Shown here in pieces: positions 9,839 to 18,695 of a DNA stretch of 64,000 bases. A model generated the notes under the pieces. It ran no database searches. It was not told where the DNA came from and saw nothing but the letters and a program-made list of their open reading frames with translations. Each line of letters begins with the position of its first letter. Position 1 is the stretch's first letter. The DNA lies in assembly GCA_963851245.1 (NCBI GenBank), contig CAWKOH010000005.1, positions 62,001 through 126,000 of the forward strand. Reading direction: 5' to 3'. The position numbers and the translations under genes are program-made. This stretch comes from CAWKOH01 sp963851245. GTDB lineage: Bacteria; Actinomycetota; Acidimicrobiia; Acidimicrobiales; Palsa-688.

Positions 9839-12800
9839 CTAGTAGGTCAAGGCCGGTGTTTCGTCGCCGGCGCCCTCTTCTTCCCCGCCGCCTTCGCCAT
9901 CGGCCAGGCTCTTGCGGCCGTAGCGGATCATCAGGTAGCCGTCCACCGCCGCCAGGACTCCGTACATCAGGATGAACAGGATCAGGGTGATCCATATCCA
10001 GGTGGCGCTCACACCCGGGGACACCCCTGTCTTGGTCAGCATCAGCCCTTGCACGATCCAGGGCTGGCGGCCATTCTCGGTCAAAAGCCAGCCGGCGGTG
10101 TTCATCAAGAAGGGGGCGATGGCGAACCAGGTGGCAAAGAACAAGAACCAGCGGGACCGCTCCAGGCGTTTTCGCCAGATGGCCCACCCGCCCCACAGGG
10201 CCAAGAGCAGGACCAGGGAGGCTATATAGGCCATGACCCGCATGGACCAGTACTGGATGAACACGTTGGGCACGTAGTTGCCGGGTCCGTACTGCTGCTG
10301 ATACTGGGCGTTGACCTCGTTGAGCCCGGTGACGGCGCCGTTCCAGTGGTTAGTGGCCAGCAGCGAGAGCAGGTGGGGAATTTCGAGTATCTGGGTCGGG
10401 GTCTCATCCTGCTTCCCTCCACCGATCTGAATGACGGAGAACGAGCAGGGCTGACAGTTCGTCCACTGCGCCTCCGCGGCGGCGATCTTCATGGGCTGGT
10501 ACTTGTCCTCGACGACGCCCAGTTCGCTGCCCACGAACATGGCCAGGATGATGGCCGGCACCAGCACCACCAGCGACAGGCGGGCCGTCCTGGAGAAACC
10601 CGCCACCGCACTGTCCCGGCGCAGATGCCAGGCCGAGACCGCCAGCATGATCAGCGACCCGGTCACGGCGGAGGCCAGCAGGACGTGGGTGTAGCCCCAC
10701 AGGAACACCGGGTTGGTGAACACCGCCACCACGTTGTTCAACTCGGGCTGTCCGGCCGAGTTGAGCTTGTAGCCGACCGGGTGCTGCATCCAGGAGTTGG
10801 CAGCCATGATGAAGGCGGCGGAGAGGGCGGACCCCACGGCCACCAGCCAGATGCAGGTCAGATGGATCCGTTTGGACAGTCGGTCCCAGCCGAAGATCCA
10901 CAACCCCAAGAAGGTCGATTCCAGGAAGAAGGCGGCCAGGCCCTCCATGGCCAGCGGGGCCCCGAACACGCCACCGACGAAACGGGAGTAGGCGGACCAG
11001 TTCATACCGAACTCGAACTCCTGCACCAGCCCGGTCACCACTCCGATGGCCACGTTGATGAGCAGCAAAGTGCCGAAAAAGCGGACCAGTCGCTTCTGCT
11101 CCGGATCTTCGGAGCGGTACCACACCGTCTGCAGAATGGCCACCAAGAACGCCAGTCCGATGGTGACCGGTACGAAGAAGAAGTGGTAGATGGTGGTGGA
11201 TGCGAACTGGATGCGAGCCAGGCCGACGTTCACAGTCAGGACCCCCACTCCTTGCTCGAGATCGCGCTCTCGCTTCCACTGTCGGCTGTAGGGACCGCCG
11301 GCCAGGGCCAGTTGGTCGTGCGTCCCGCGTTCGACCACGCGGCCGGCATCGAGGACCAGGATCTCGTCCATGGCCCGCAGGCCGGACAGTCGGTGGGTGA
11401 TCATCACGGTGGTTTTGTCGCGGGTGATGTCCACCAGGTCGGCGACGATGGCGTCCGCCGTTTCGGTGTCGAGATGTTCACCCGGTTCGTCGAGGATCAG
11501 CACCGGGAAACCGGCCAGCAGAACGCGGGCGATCCCGACCCGCTGACGTTGGCCGCCGGACATCCGGGTGCCCTGGCCACCGACCTCTGTCTCGAGCCCG
11601 GCCGGGAGTTGATCGACCCATGTGGCCAGCCGGGATTCGTCGAGGGCCATCCCTATCTCCGCCTCTCCGGCTTCACGGTTGGCCAGGATCAGGTTCTCCC
11701 TCAAGGTGTTGGAGAAGATGTGCGGGTCCTGTCCCGCCAGGCCGACGACCTGGCGGACCTCGTCGCCGGAAAGCGAGCTCAGTTCGATGCCATTGAGGGT
11801 CACCGAGCCGGCCTCGTAAGGCAGAAGGCGGAGCAGTACGTGAGCCAGCGTGGATTTACCCGACCCACTCGGACCGACGATCCCGACCCGACGGCCAGGG
11901 CTCAGGTCGAGGTCGATGCCGTCCAGAGCCGGCGGGGCACCCGGGCCGTATCTGGCGCGGACATCTCGAAGCCGAAGGTGGTAGGGAGGCTCCGGAAGCG
12001 GATCGGGGGCACCCGCGTCGGCGATCGCTGGCTGGGCATCGATCACCTGGAACACCCTCTCCGCCGAGTGCCGAACCCGCTCCAGGCTCTGGGCCGCGCT
12101 CGGCAGTCCGGCTACCAGATCGAAGGCAGCCAGCGGTATGAGGGCAATGACCGCGAGCAGGGGGCCGTTCAGGCGGCCCGAGTGCACCGAGGGCACGCCC
12201 ACCAGGAGAATGGCCCAAACCGCGATGCCAGTCAGCAACGTGATCAGCCCGGAAGCGAGCCCGGCAGTGCGCGCCGTGGACGTGGCGATCCCGGTTAGCT
12301 CGCGGTCGGTGGTCGATATCCGCTCCAGCTGCGCATCGACTGCGCCGAAGGCCACCAGTTCCTGGGCTCCCTCGGCCAGATCCACCACCTGGGCTGTCAG
12401 ATCCCCCCGAGCCGACGCCTGCCGGGCTTCCCCCTTTCGAGCCAGGTGCAGAGAGGACCAGGGAACCGCGGTGGCGGCCAGGATGAGGGCCAGCGCCAGA
12501 ATCAGGCCGGCGGAGGGGAGGAAATACCAGACCAGGCCGACGGTCGGGACGGCCACCAGCACGACGATGCCAAAGGGAGGAATCACGCGGAGCATCAGGT
12601 CCTGCAGGCTGTCGACGTCGTGAACCAGCCGGGCGAGCAGGTCCCCTCGCCGGAAGGCGGGGAGCCCGGTCGGGGCCAGCCGCTCGAGGCGGGCGTAGAC
12701 CCGGACCCGGAGATCAGACAGCACGCGTAGCGCCGTGTTGTGGCCGCACAGCCGCTCCCCGTACCGGCAGATGGCCCGGGAGACGGCGAAGAACCGGACC

Positions 12801-13033
12801 CCGACGATGGCCACTCCGAGGGCTACGACGGACGGCCGCTCGGCGGCACGCGAGATCAGCCAGGCCGACGTGGCCAGGAGGGCGATGCCGCAGGCGGCCG
12901 TCCCGGCCCCGATGAGGGTCGTGAGCCAGAGTCGCCGGTGTTCCGGGCTCACCAGGCTCAAGGTGCGCCGGAGCGGTGCCCCGGCTCCATGGTCCGGGGA
13001 ATTCGCAGCCGGGGCCCGGCCGGATCCGCTCAT
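9839..13033 (-). CDS. cydC-cydA: CydC ABC exporter fused in frame to cytochrome bd subunit I (CydA)
   Basis: One uninterrupted 1064-codon frame holds two proteins. Residues 1-600 are CydC, an exporter-type ABC half-transporter: six-helix domain, Walker A GPSGSGKST, signature MSGGQRQRVGIARVLL, then ILDEPGEHLDTET. It pairs with CydD to export cysteine/glutathione and is needed for bd oxidase assembly. From residue 601 (GTG at 11233) follows a complete CydA of 464 residues: the haem-ligand region STTIYHFFFVPVTIG, NSWMQHPVGY, and the quinol-loop motif GWLLTENGRQPW. CydA and CydC are normally separate genes. The linker is only about ten residues (RDLEQGVGVLT). A weak ribosome site (AAGGAG, GGGGG) precedes the internal GTG, so CydA might be made separately, as a fusion, or both. 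A lost stop codon through an indel is the alternative. Confidence 0.9.
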   Translation of the reverse strand: MSGSGRAPAANSPDHGAGAPLRRTLSLVSPEHRRLWLTTLIGAGTAACGIALLATSAWLISRAAERPSVVALGVAIVGVRFFAVSRAICRYGERLCGHNTALRVLSDLRVRVYARLERLAPTGLPAFRRGDLLARLVHDVDSLQDLMLRVIPPFGIVVLVAVPTVGLVWYFLPSAGLILALALILAATAVPWSSLHLARKGEARQASARGDLTAQVVDLAEGAQELVAFGAVDAQLERISTTDRELTGIATSTARTAGLASGLITLLTGIAVWAILLVGVPSVHSGRLNGPLLAVIALIPLAAFDLVAGLPSAAQSLERVRHSAERVFQVIDAQPAIADAGAPDPLPEPPYHLRLRDVRARYGPGAPPALDGIDLDLSPGRRVGIVGPSGSGKSTLAHVLLRLLPYEAGSVTLNGIELSSLSGDEVRQVVGLAGQDPHIFSNTLRENLILANREAGEAEIGMALDESRLATWVDQLPAGLETEVGGQGTRMSGGQRQRVGIARVLLAGFPVLILDEPGEHLDTETADAIVADLVDITRDKTTVMITHRLSGLRAMDEILVLDAGRVVERGTHDQLALAGGPYSRQWKRERDLEQGVGVLTVNVGLARIQFASTTIYHFFFVPVTIGLAFLVAILQTVWYRSEDPEQKRLVRFFGTLLLINVAIGVVTGLVQEFEFGMNWSAYSRFVGGVFGAPLAMEGLAAFFLESTFLGLWIFGWDRLSKRIHLTCIWLVAVGSALSAAFIMAANSWMQHPVGYKLNSAGQPELNNVVAVFTNPVFLWGYTHVLLASAVTGSLIMLAVSAWHLRRDSAVAGFSRTARLSLVVLVPAIILAMFVGSELGVVEDKYQPMKIAAAEAQWTNCQPCSFSVIQIGGGKQDETPTQILEIPHLLSLLATNHWNGAVTGLNEVNAQYQQQYGPGNYVPNVFIQYWSMRVMAYIASLVLLLALWGGWAIWRKRLERSRWFLFFATWFAIAPFLMNTAGWLLTENGRQPWIVQGLMLTKTGVSPGVSATWIWITLILFILMYGVLAAVDGYLMIRYGRKSLADGEGGGEEEGAGDETPALTY

Positions 13034-14685
13034 ACCGGCACGCCCGCTCTGGACAGATCGACCACTCGATCGGCGAGGGCTATCAGGGCGGGGCGATGGG
13101 CGACCATCACCACGGTCCGGTTGCAGCCCAGTCGGCGTACCGCCTCAACAATCTCTGCCTCGGTTTCGCCGTCGAGGTTGGCGGTGGGCTCGTCGAGGAC
13201 AAGGAGCCGTGCGTCGCGCAGGAAGGCCCGGGCCAGGGCGACCCGCTGGCGCTCGCCGGCCGATAGCCCGGCTCCGCCTTCACCGATCGGGGTGTCGAGC
13301 CCTTCGGGTAGCCGGCTTATCAGTTCAGCCAAGCCGGCCGCGCTGACGGCCTCCACAACGTCCTCCGGACCGGCCCCCCTTCTGCCCAGCCGGACGTTGT
13401 CGGCAATGGTGGCGGCGAAGAGGTGCGGATGTTGGGGGACCCAGGCCAGCCGGGATCGCCAGGCGTCGGGGTCGAGGGACGCGATATCCACGTCGCCCAC
13501 TGAAACCGTTCCGTAATCGGGCTGGATCAGACCGAGGAAGATCGCCAACAGGGTCGATTTGCCGCACCCGCTCGGACCGGTGAGGGCCACGACCTCGCCG
13601 GGTGCCACCTGCAGCGTGGTTCCCTCGAGCGCGGGCCGGTCTCGCCCCGGATAGGTGAAGTCAACGGCCTGCACCGCCAGCGGGCAGCGGGCGGGATCGG
13701 GTACGTCCGTCCGGTTGCCGTGCCCGGGCAAGGGGCGATCCAGGACGTCAAAGACCTGATCGGCCGCCGACAGCCCTTCGGCGCTGGCGTGATAGTCGGC
13801 GCCGAGCTGGCGCAGGGGTGCGTAAGCCTCGGGGGCCAGAACCAGGACGAACAGACCCGAGCGCAGATCCATGTGCCCGTTCAGTAGCCGGAGGCCGATG
13901 GCCACCGCGATCAGGGCTACCGAAACGCTGGCGAGAAGCTCGAGCACGAGCGAGGAGAGGAACGTCACCCGCAGCGTGGCCATCAGCCGGCGGCGGTAGG
14001 AGTTGGTGACCTCGTCGATGACGTCCACTTGAGCCCGGGATCGACCGAAGATCTTCAGGGTCGTCAGCCCGCTCACCACGTCGAGGAAGTGGCCCGAGAG
14101 CAGCTGAAGGGACCGGAGCTGTCGGTCAGTGTGGGCCCGGGTCGCCATCCCGATCAGGGCCATGAAGACCGGGATCAGGGGGAGGGTCACAACCATGATG
14201 GCGGCCGACACCCAGTCCACGCTGACCACGGCCACGAGGACGGTCAAGGGCACGATCACGGATAGGAACAGTTGAGGCAGGTAGCGGGCGAAGTATCCGT
14301 CCAGGGCATCCAGGCCGCGGGTGGCCAGGGTGGCCAGCTGGCCCGATGGCGTACCGGCCTGTCCATTCGTACCCAGCACGCTCGCTCTCTTCACCAGGGC
14401 GGCCCTCAACATCGACTTCACCTGGGCGGAACAGCGGTTGGCCGACCATTCCGACGCCCACGACACGGCGGCCCGAAGGAGCACGACCACCAGCAGCAGC
14501 TCGATCGGAAGCCGCAGGTCGGCCAGGCTCTGCCTGGAAATGAAGGCCCCGGCGATGATGGTGGCCAGCAGCCAGGCTTGAGCGATCAGGAGAAGCCCCC
14601 GGGCGGTGCCGAGGGCGACCGACAGCGCCAGATAGGTCCGGGTGGGCCGGCCCCATCTGAGCAACCTCATGTCGACTGCCTTCAC
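13030..14685 (-). CDS. cydD: Thiol reductant ABC exporter subunit CydD
   Basis: CydD half of the heterodimeric CydDC exporter in the cytoplasmic membrane, 551 aa. The N-terminal transmembrane domain covers about residues 1-310, followed by an ATPase domain with Walker A GPSGCGKST, signature LSAGERQRVALARAFL, and Walker B LLVLDEPTANLD. First gene of the cyd operon; its stop codon overlaps the cydC start by 4 bp (ATGA), indicating translational coupling. The GTG at 14685 is the longest start; the ATG at 14670 (MRLLRWG) with GAAGG upstream is equally plausible. The 138-bp gap to the divergent SDR gene should hold the cyd promoter. Confidence 0.93.
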   Translation of the reverse strand: MKAVDMRLLRWGRPTRTYLALSVALGTARGLLLIAQAWLLATIIAGAFISRQSLADLRLPIELLLVVVLLRAAVSWASEWSANRCSAQVKSMLRAALVKRASVLGTNGQAGTPSGQLATLATRGLDALDGYFARYLPQLFLSVIVPLTVLVAVVSVDWVSAAIMVVTLPLIPVFMALIGMATRAHTDRQLRSLQLLSGHFLDVVSGLTTLKIFGRSRAQVDVIDEVTNSYRRRLMATLRVTFLSSLVLELLASVSVALIAVAIGLRLLNGHMDLRSGLFVLVLAPEAYAPLRQLGADYHASAEGLSAADQVFDVLDRPLPGHGNRTDVPDPARCPLAVQAVDFTYPGRDRPALEGTTLQVAPGEVVALTGPSGCGKSTLLAIFLGLIQPDYGTVSVGDVDIASLDPDAWRSRLAWVPQHPHLFAATIADNVRLGRRGAGPEDVVEAVSAAGLAELISRLPEGLDTPIGEGGAGLSAGERQRVALARAFLRDARLLVLDEPTANLDGETEAEIVEAVRRLGCNRTVVMVAHRPALIALADRVVDLSRAGVPV

Positions 14686-14823
14686 GAGGTCATCCTCATC
14701 CCTCGGAATTGGTCACCAATCCCCCCGATGGGGTGAAAAGGCCGCCTCCCGAAGAGGGTTAAGTCGTAGGGGTAGGGCCAGGCCGAGTGGCAGATAGGGC
14801 GTCCTAGCGGGAGAGGAGGCGGC

Positions 14824-15600
14824 ATGCCGTCGAAGAAGGCGAAGAAGAAGGTGGCCATCGTTACCGGAGGGAACTCCGGCATCGGTAAGGCCATCACGCT
14901 GGCGCTGGCGAACGCCGGCATCAACGTGGTGATCGACTACGTAGCCGACGAGACGGCTACGGAGGAACTCGAAAAGCAGGTCGCAGCCCTGGGTGACAAG
15001 GCGATCGGCGTGGACGCCGACGTGAGCAAAGTGTCCGACGTGCAGATGCTCATCGACCGCACCATCCAGGAGATGGGGCAGCTCGACATCATGGTCAACA
15101 ACGCTGGCATCGAGACCCGGTCATCCGTGCTCGAAACGACCGAAGCCCAATACGACAAGGTGCTGGCGGTCAACCTGAAGAGCGCCTTTTTCGGGACCCA
15201 GCTGGCGGCCAAGCAGATGATCGCCCAGGGCACGGGTGGACGGATCATCAACATCAGCTCCGTGCACGAAGACTGGCCCATGCCCGGAAACGCCCCCTAC
15301 TGCCTCTCTAAGGGCGGCATGCGGATGCTGACCCGCCAGGCCGGCCAGGAGCTGGGGCCGCACAACATCCTGGTGGTCGGGGTGGGCCCCGGGGCGGTCG
15401 CCACGCCGATCAACACGTCCACCATGGCCGACCCCGAGAAGATGAAGAGACTCGACGAGGCCATCCCTCTCGGCCGTATGGCCCAACCCGAGGAGATCGG
15501 AAACGTGGTGGCCTTCCTCGCCGGCGACGGGGCCACCTACCTGAACGGCACGACCGTCTTCGCCGACGGCGGCCTCATGCACTCCAGCCCCGGCTTGTAG
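14824..15600 (+). CDS. SDR family oxidoreductase (glucose 1-dehydrogenase-like)
   Basis: Classical short-chain dehydrogenase, 258 aa, cytoplasmic, NAD(P)-dependent. Visible motifs: cofactor-binding TGGNSGIGKA near residue 15, NNAG at about residue 90, catalytic Ser in INISSVHED and catalytic YxxxK in PYCLSKGG, then PGAVATPIN and the C-terminal YLNGTTVFADGGL. The sequence most resembles the glucose/sugar 1-dehydrogenase branch, but substrate assignment in SDRs by similarity is unreliable. A GAGAGGAGGC ribosome site precedes the ATG. A GMC flavoprotein and an NDH-2-like enzyme follow immediately on the same strand, suggesting a small sugar or alcohol oxidation unit that feeds electrons to quinone. 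Confidence 0.88.
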   Translation: MPSKKAKKKVAIVTGGNSGIGKAITLALANAGINVVIDYVADETATEELEKQVAALGDKAIGVDADVSKVSDVQMLIDRTIQEMGQLDIMVNNAGIETRSSVLETTEAQYDKVLAVNLKSAFFGTQLAAKQMIAQGTGGRIINISSVHEDWPMPGNAPYCLSKGGMRMLTRQAGQELGPHNILVVGVGPGAVATPINTSTMADPEKMKRLDEAIPLGRMAQPEEIGNVVAFLAGDGATYLNGTTVFADGGLMHSSPGL

Positions 15601-15626
15601 AGGCTCTCGCTCCCATAGGAGGTCAC

Positions 15627-17180
15627 GTGCCAGACGCCTACGACGTCATCATCATCGGGACCGGTGCCGGTGGTGGCACCCTGGCGCACACCCTGGCGCC
15701 GTCCGGCAAGCGCATCCTTCTCCTGGAACGAGGTGACTTCCTGCCCCGGGAGATGGACAATTGGAACCCCGACGCCGTGTTCATCGACGGCAAGTACATT
15801 TCGCCCGACACCTGGTACGACAAGGACGGGGTGGCCTTTCAACCCCAGGTCCACTATTTCGTGGGTGGGGCGACGAAGCTCTACGGGGCCGCGCTGTACC
15901 GTCTCCGACCTCAGGACTTCGGGGAGATCCAACACATGGACGGCCCCTCGCCGGCGTGGCCGTTGCGCTATGACGACTTCGAGCCCTGGTACACCAGGGC
16001 GGAGTGGCTCTACCAGGTGCACGGAGTTCGCGATGAGGACCCCACCGAGGGGCACTGGTCCAAGCCCTACCCGTGGCCCGCGGTCAGCCACGAACCTCGC
16101 CTCCAGGAGATTGTGGATGCCCTGAAGAGCAAGGGCTACCACCCCTTCTCGGCGCCGGTGGGGATCATGCTGGACGAGGCCGACCGGGCTCGTAGCGCAT
16201 GCATCCGCTGCGCCTGGTGTGACGGCTACCCGTGCCTGGTGCACGCCAAGTCCGACGCCGAAGTCATCGGTGTGCGTCCCGTGCTGGACCGCCCCAACGT
16301 GTCACTGCTGGTCAACGCCGAGGTGGTGAAGCTGGAGACCGACTCGACGGGACGGTCCGTGACCGGCGTGGTGGTCGAGCGCGAGGGCGAACGCGAGGTT
16401 TATTCGGCCGACGTGGTGGCGGTGTGCGCCGGCGCCTCGAACAGCGCCAAGATCCTGTTGCGCTCGGCCAATGACAGCCACCCGCACGGACTGGCGAACG
16501 GCTCGGACCAGGTCGGCCGCAACTACATGTTCCACAATTGCAAGGCGGTGGCGGCCCTGGCCAAGGAAGCGAACGAGACCGTCTTCCAGAAGACCCTAGG
16601 GATCAACGACTTCTACCTGGCCGGCCCAAACCGGCCGTGGCCGCTGGGCAACATCCAGATGATCGGCAAGTCCAATGCCGGCGCCATGAAGGGCGAAGAG
16701 CCCAAACTGACCGTGCTCGCCCCCCGGTGGAGCCTCCAGGACGTCGCCGAACACTCGGTCGACTGGTGGCTCACCACGGAGGACGTGCCCAAACCCGAAA
16801 ACCGGGTCACGGTCGACTCGGACGGCAACATCCACCTTGCCTACACATCTACCAACGACAAGGAGGCCGAGGGGCTGTACGACGAGCTGAAGACGGTGCT
16901 CAACCACGTGGGCCTGGCCCAGCACCACATCCTGGACAAGAACTTCTACATGTGCATGAACGTGCCGATCGCGGGCGTGGCCCATCAAGCGGGGACATGC
17001 CGGTTCGGCACCGATCCCACCACCTCGGTACTCGACGTCAACTGCAAGGCCCACGAGCTGGACAACCTCTATGTGGTGGACACCAGCTTCTTCCCGAGCA
17101 TCGGAGCCGTGAATCCGGCCTTGACTGCTATAGCGAACGCTATCCGGGTGGGCGAACACCTGGCTGAGCGGTTGAAGTGA
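15627..17180 (+). CDS. GMC family oxidoreductase (FAD-dependent)
   Basis: 517-residue flavoprotein of the glucose-methanol-choline family. N-terminal Rossmann motif GTGAGGGTLAHTLA with acidic strand end LLLERG; the substrate domain carries a cysteine-rich insertion (ACIRCAWCDGYPC); the C-terminus has HQAGTCRFG and VDTSFFPSIGAVNPALTAIA, which place the catalytic His and Asn of GMC enzymes. It probably oxidises an alcohol or sugar carbon. No twin-arginine signal is visible, so it is probably cytoplasmic. GTG start at 15627 lies 26 bp after the SDR gene with AGGAGG upstream. Its stop overlaps the next start by 4 bp (GTGA), arguing for a shared transcript. Confidence 0.9.
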   Translation: MPDAYDVIIIGTGAGGGTLAHTLAPSGKRILLLERGDFLPREMDNWNPDAVFIDGKYISPDTWYDKDGVAFQPQVHYFVGGATKLYGAALYRLRPQDFGEIQHMDGPSPAWPLRYDDFEPWYTRAEWLYQVHGVRDEDPTEGHWSKPYPWPAVSHEPRLQEIVDALKSKGYHPFSAPVGIMLDEADRARSACIRCAWCDGYPCLVHAKSDAEVIGVRPVLDRPNVSLLVNAEVVKLETDSTGRSVTGVVVEREGEREVYSADVVAVCAGASNSAKILLRSANDSHPHGLANGSDQVGRNYMFHNCKAVAALAKEANETVFQKTLGINDFYLAGPNRPWPLGNIQMIGKSNAGAMKGEEPKLTVLAPRWSLQDVAEHSVDWWLTTEDVPKPENRVTVDSDGNIHLAYTSTNDKEAEGLYDELKTVLNHVGLAQHHILDKNFYMCMNVPIAGVAHQAGTCRFGTDPTTSVLDVNCKAHELDNLYVVDTSFFPSIGAVNPALTAIANAIRVGEHLAERLK

Positions 17181-18598
17181 ACGCGGTCGGCAACCCGGGC
17201 GCCCGCCACCGGGTGGTAATCGTCGGGGGCGGCTTCGGCGGTCTCCCCGCTACGCGGCTGCTGGCTCGCAAACGCGTCCACGATCGGGTCGAGGTCACCC
17301 TCATCGACCGGCGCAACCACCATCTCTTCCAGCCTCTCTTGTATCAGGTGGCCACCGGGCTGATTCCACCCGGCCAGATCGCGCCGGCGTTACGCCACGT
17401 GGTCAGAAAGCACAAGAACGTCCGGGTGGAACTGGCCGAGGTCACCGGCTTCGATCTGGACCGTCGCGTGGTGCACGCCAGCATCCTCGGTGTCGAGGCG
17501 CGAGAGATACCGTACGACAGCCTGATCGTGGCGGCGGGCGTAAACCAGTCCTACTTCGGGCACGACGAGTTTGCATTGTTCGCGCCCGGCATGAAGACCA
17601 TCGACGACGCCCACGAGCTGCGCCGCCGCTTCTTCGGCGCCTTCGAGATGGCCGAAATGGCCGCGGACCCCGCGGAAAAGCAACGCTGGCTGACGGTGGC
17701 GATCATCGGTGCCGGCCCCACCGGAGTGGAGCTGGCCGGCCAGGTCCGGGAGCTGGCCTGCCGGAGCTTGCGGGGCGAATTCAGGACCTTCGACCCTGCG
17801 ACCGTGCGGGTTGTCCTCCTGGACGGAGGCAAGGAACCTCTGGCCACTTTCGGCGATCAGCTGTCGGCCAAGGCGGTCAAGGAACTGGATCGACTCGGTG
17901 TGGAGCTTCGCATGGGCGCTCGCGTGGTGGGGGTCGACGCCGACGGGGTCGACATTGTGGATGCCGAGGGTGCCCGTACCCGGTTGGAGACCCACATCGC
18001 TGTGTGGGCGGCGGGGGTCGAAGCGTCCCCACTGGCCGCGGAGCTGGCCAAGGCAACCGGGGCCGAACAGGACCGAGCAGGGCGCATCTCGGTGCTACCC
18101 GATCTGACGCTTCCGGGCCATCCCGAGGTCTTCGTGGTGGGCGACATGATGGCTCTCGCCAATCTGCCCGGCGTCGCCGAGGTAGCCATGCAGGGCGGGT
18201 TGCACGCGGCTAACAGCATCCTTCGCGGGCTGAAAGGAGAAGCGGCCGTCCCGTTCAAGTACCGCGACCTCGGCAGCGCCGCCACCATCGGGCGATTCCG
18301 GTCGGTAGTCAACTTCAAGGGCCTGCGCCTGAGCGGTTTCCCCGGCTGGGTCGTGTGGGCATTCATCCATCTGGCCTTTCTGACCGGTTTCGGTAACCGG
18401 CTCGCCACCCTGATGAAATGGACGCGCTCATTCCTCGGCCGGGGCCGAGCCGAGCGGGAGTTCAGCGTTCTGCACACCGGAGGCGATCTGAGCTTGCCGC
18501 CAGAGGTGCGGGCCTTGGTGCAGCCGAATCCCTTGCCGGTGCACCGCCAGCTTCTCGGGTCTCTCCCAGCAGCAGACGAGCCGTCCGGCGCGGGGTAG
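17177..18598 (+). CDS. NAD(P)/FAD-dependent oxidoreductase, type II NADH dehydrogenase-like
   Basis: 473-residue pyridine-nucleotide-disulphide oxidoreductase fold of the NDH-2 type: FAD motif VIVGGGFGGLPATRLL, then NHHLFQPLLYQVATG (a hallmark of bacterial Ndh), second dinucleotide motif VAIIGAGPTGVELAGQVREL, and FVVGDMMAL near the FAD-binding end. The C-terminal segment with a hydrophobic stretch (GWVVWAFIHLAFLTGFGNR) fits membrane attachment. Such enzymes transfer electrons from NAD(P)H to quinone without proton pumping. It is translationally coupled to the GMC gene and may recycle the cofactor reduced by the SDR upstream. The physiological acceptor is inferred. Confidence 0.88.
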   Translation: MNAVGNPGARHRVVIVGGGFGGLPATRLLARKRVHDRVEVTLIDRRNHHLFQPLLYQVATGLIPPGQIAPALRHVVRKHKNVRVELAEVTGFDLDRRVVHASILGVEAREIPYDSLIVAAGVNQSYFGHDEFALFAPGMKTIDDAHELRRRFFGAFEMAEMAADPAEKQRWLTVAIIGAGPTGVELAGQVRELACRSLRGEFRTFDPATVRVVLLDGGKEPLATFGDQLSAKAVKELDRLGVELRMGARVVGVDADGVDIVDAEGARTRLETHIAVWAAGVEASPLAAELAKATGAEQDRAGRISVLPDLTLPGHPEVFVVGDMMALANLPGVAEVAMQGGLHAANSILRGLKGEAAVPFKYRDLGSAATIGRFRSVVNFKGLRLSGFPGWVVWAFIHLAFLTGFGNRLATLMKWTRSFLGRGRAEREFSVLHTGGDLSLPPEVRALVQPNPLPVHRQLLGSLPAADEPSGAG

Positions 18599-18695
18599 AC
18601 GCAGGAGGGGCTGAGCCGTAAGTTTCGGTTTCCCCGGGGCATAATCGGGGCGTGCTCCCGACCGCCACCGCGAAGCCTTAGAGGGGCACGCGGAG

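Noticed and set aside
9734..12298. 854-codon plus-strand frame
   Set aside because: Exactly antisense to cydA, with Gln/Gly/His-rich translation and no family features; typical shadow of a high-GC gene.
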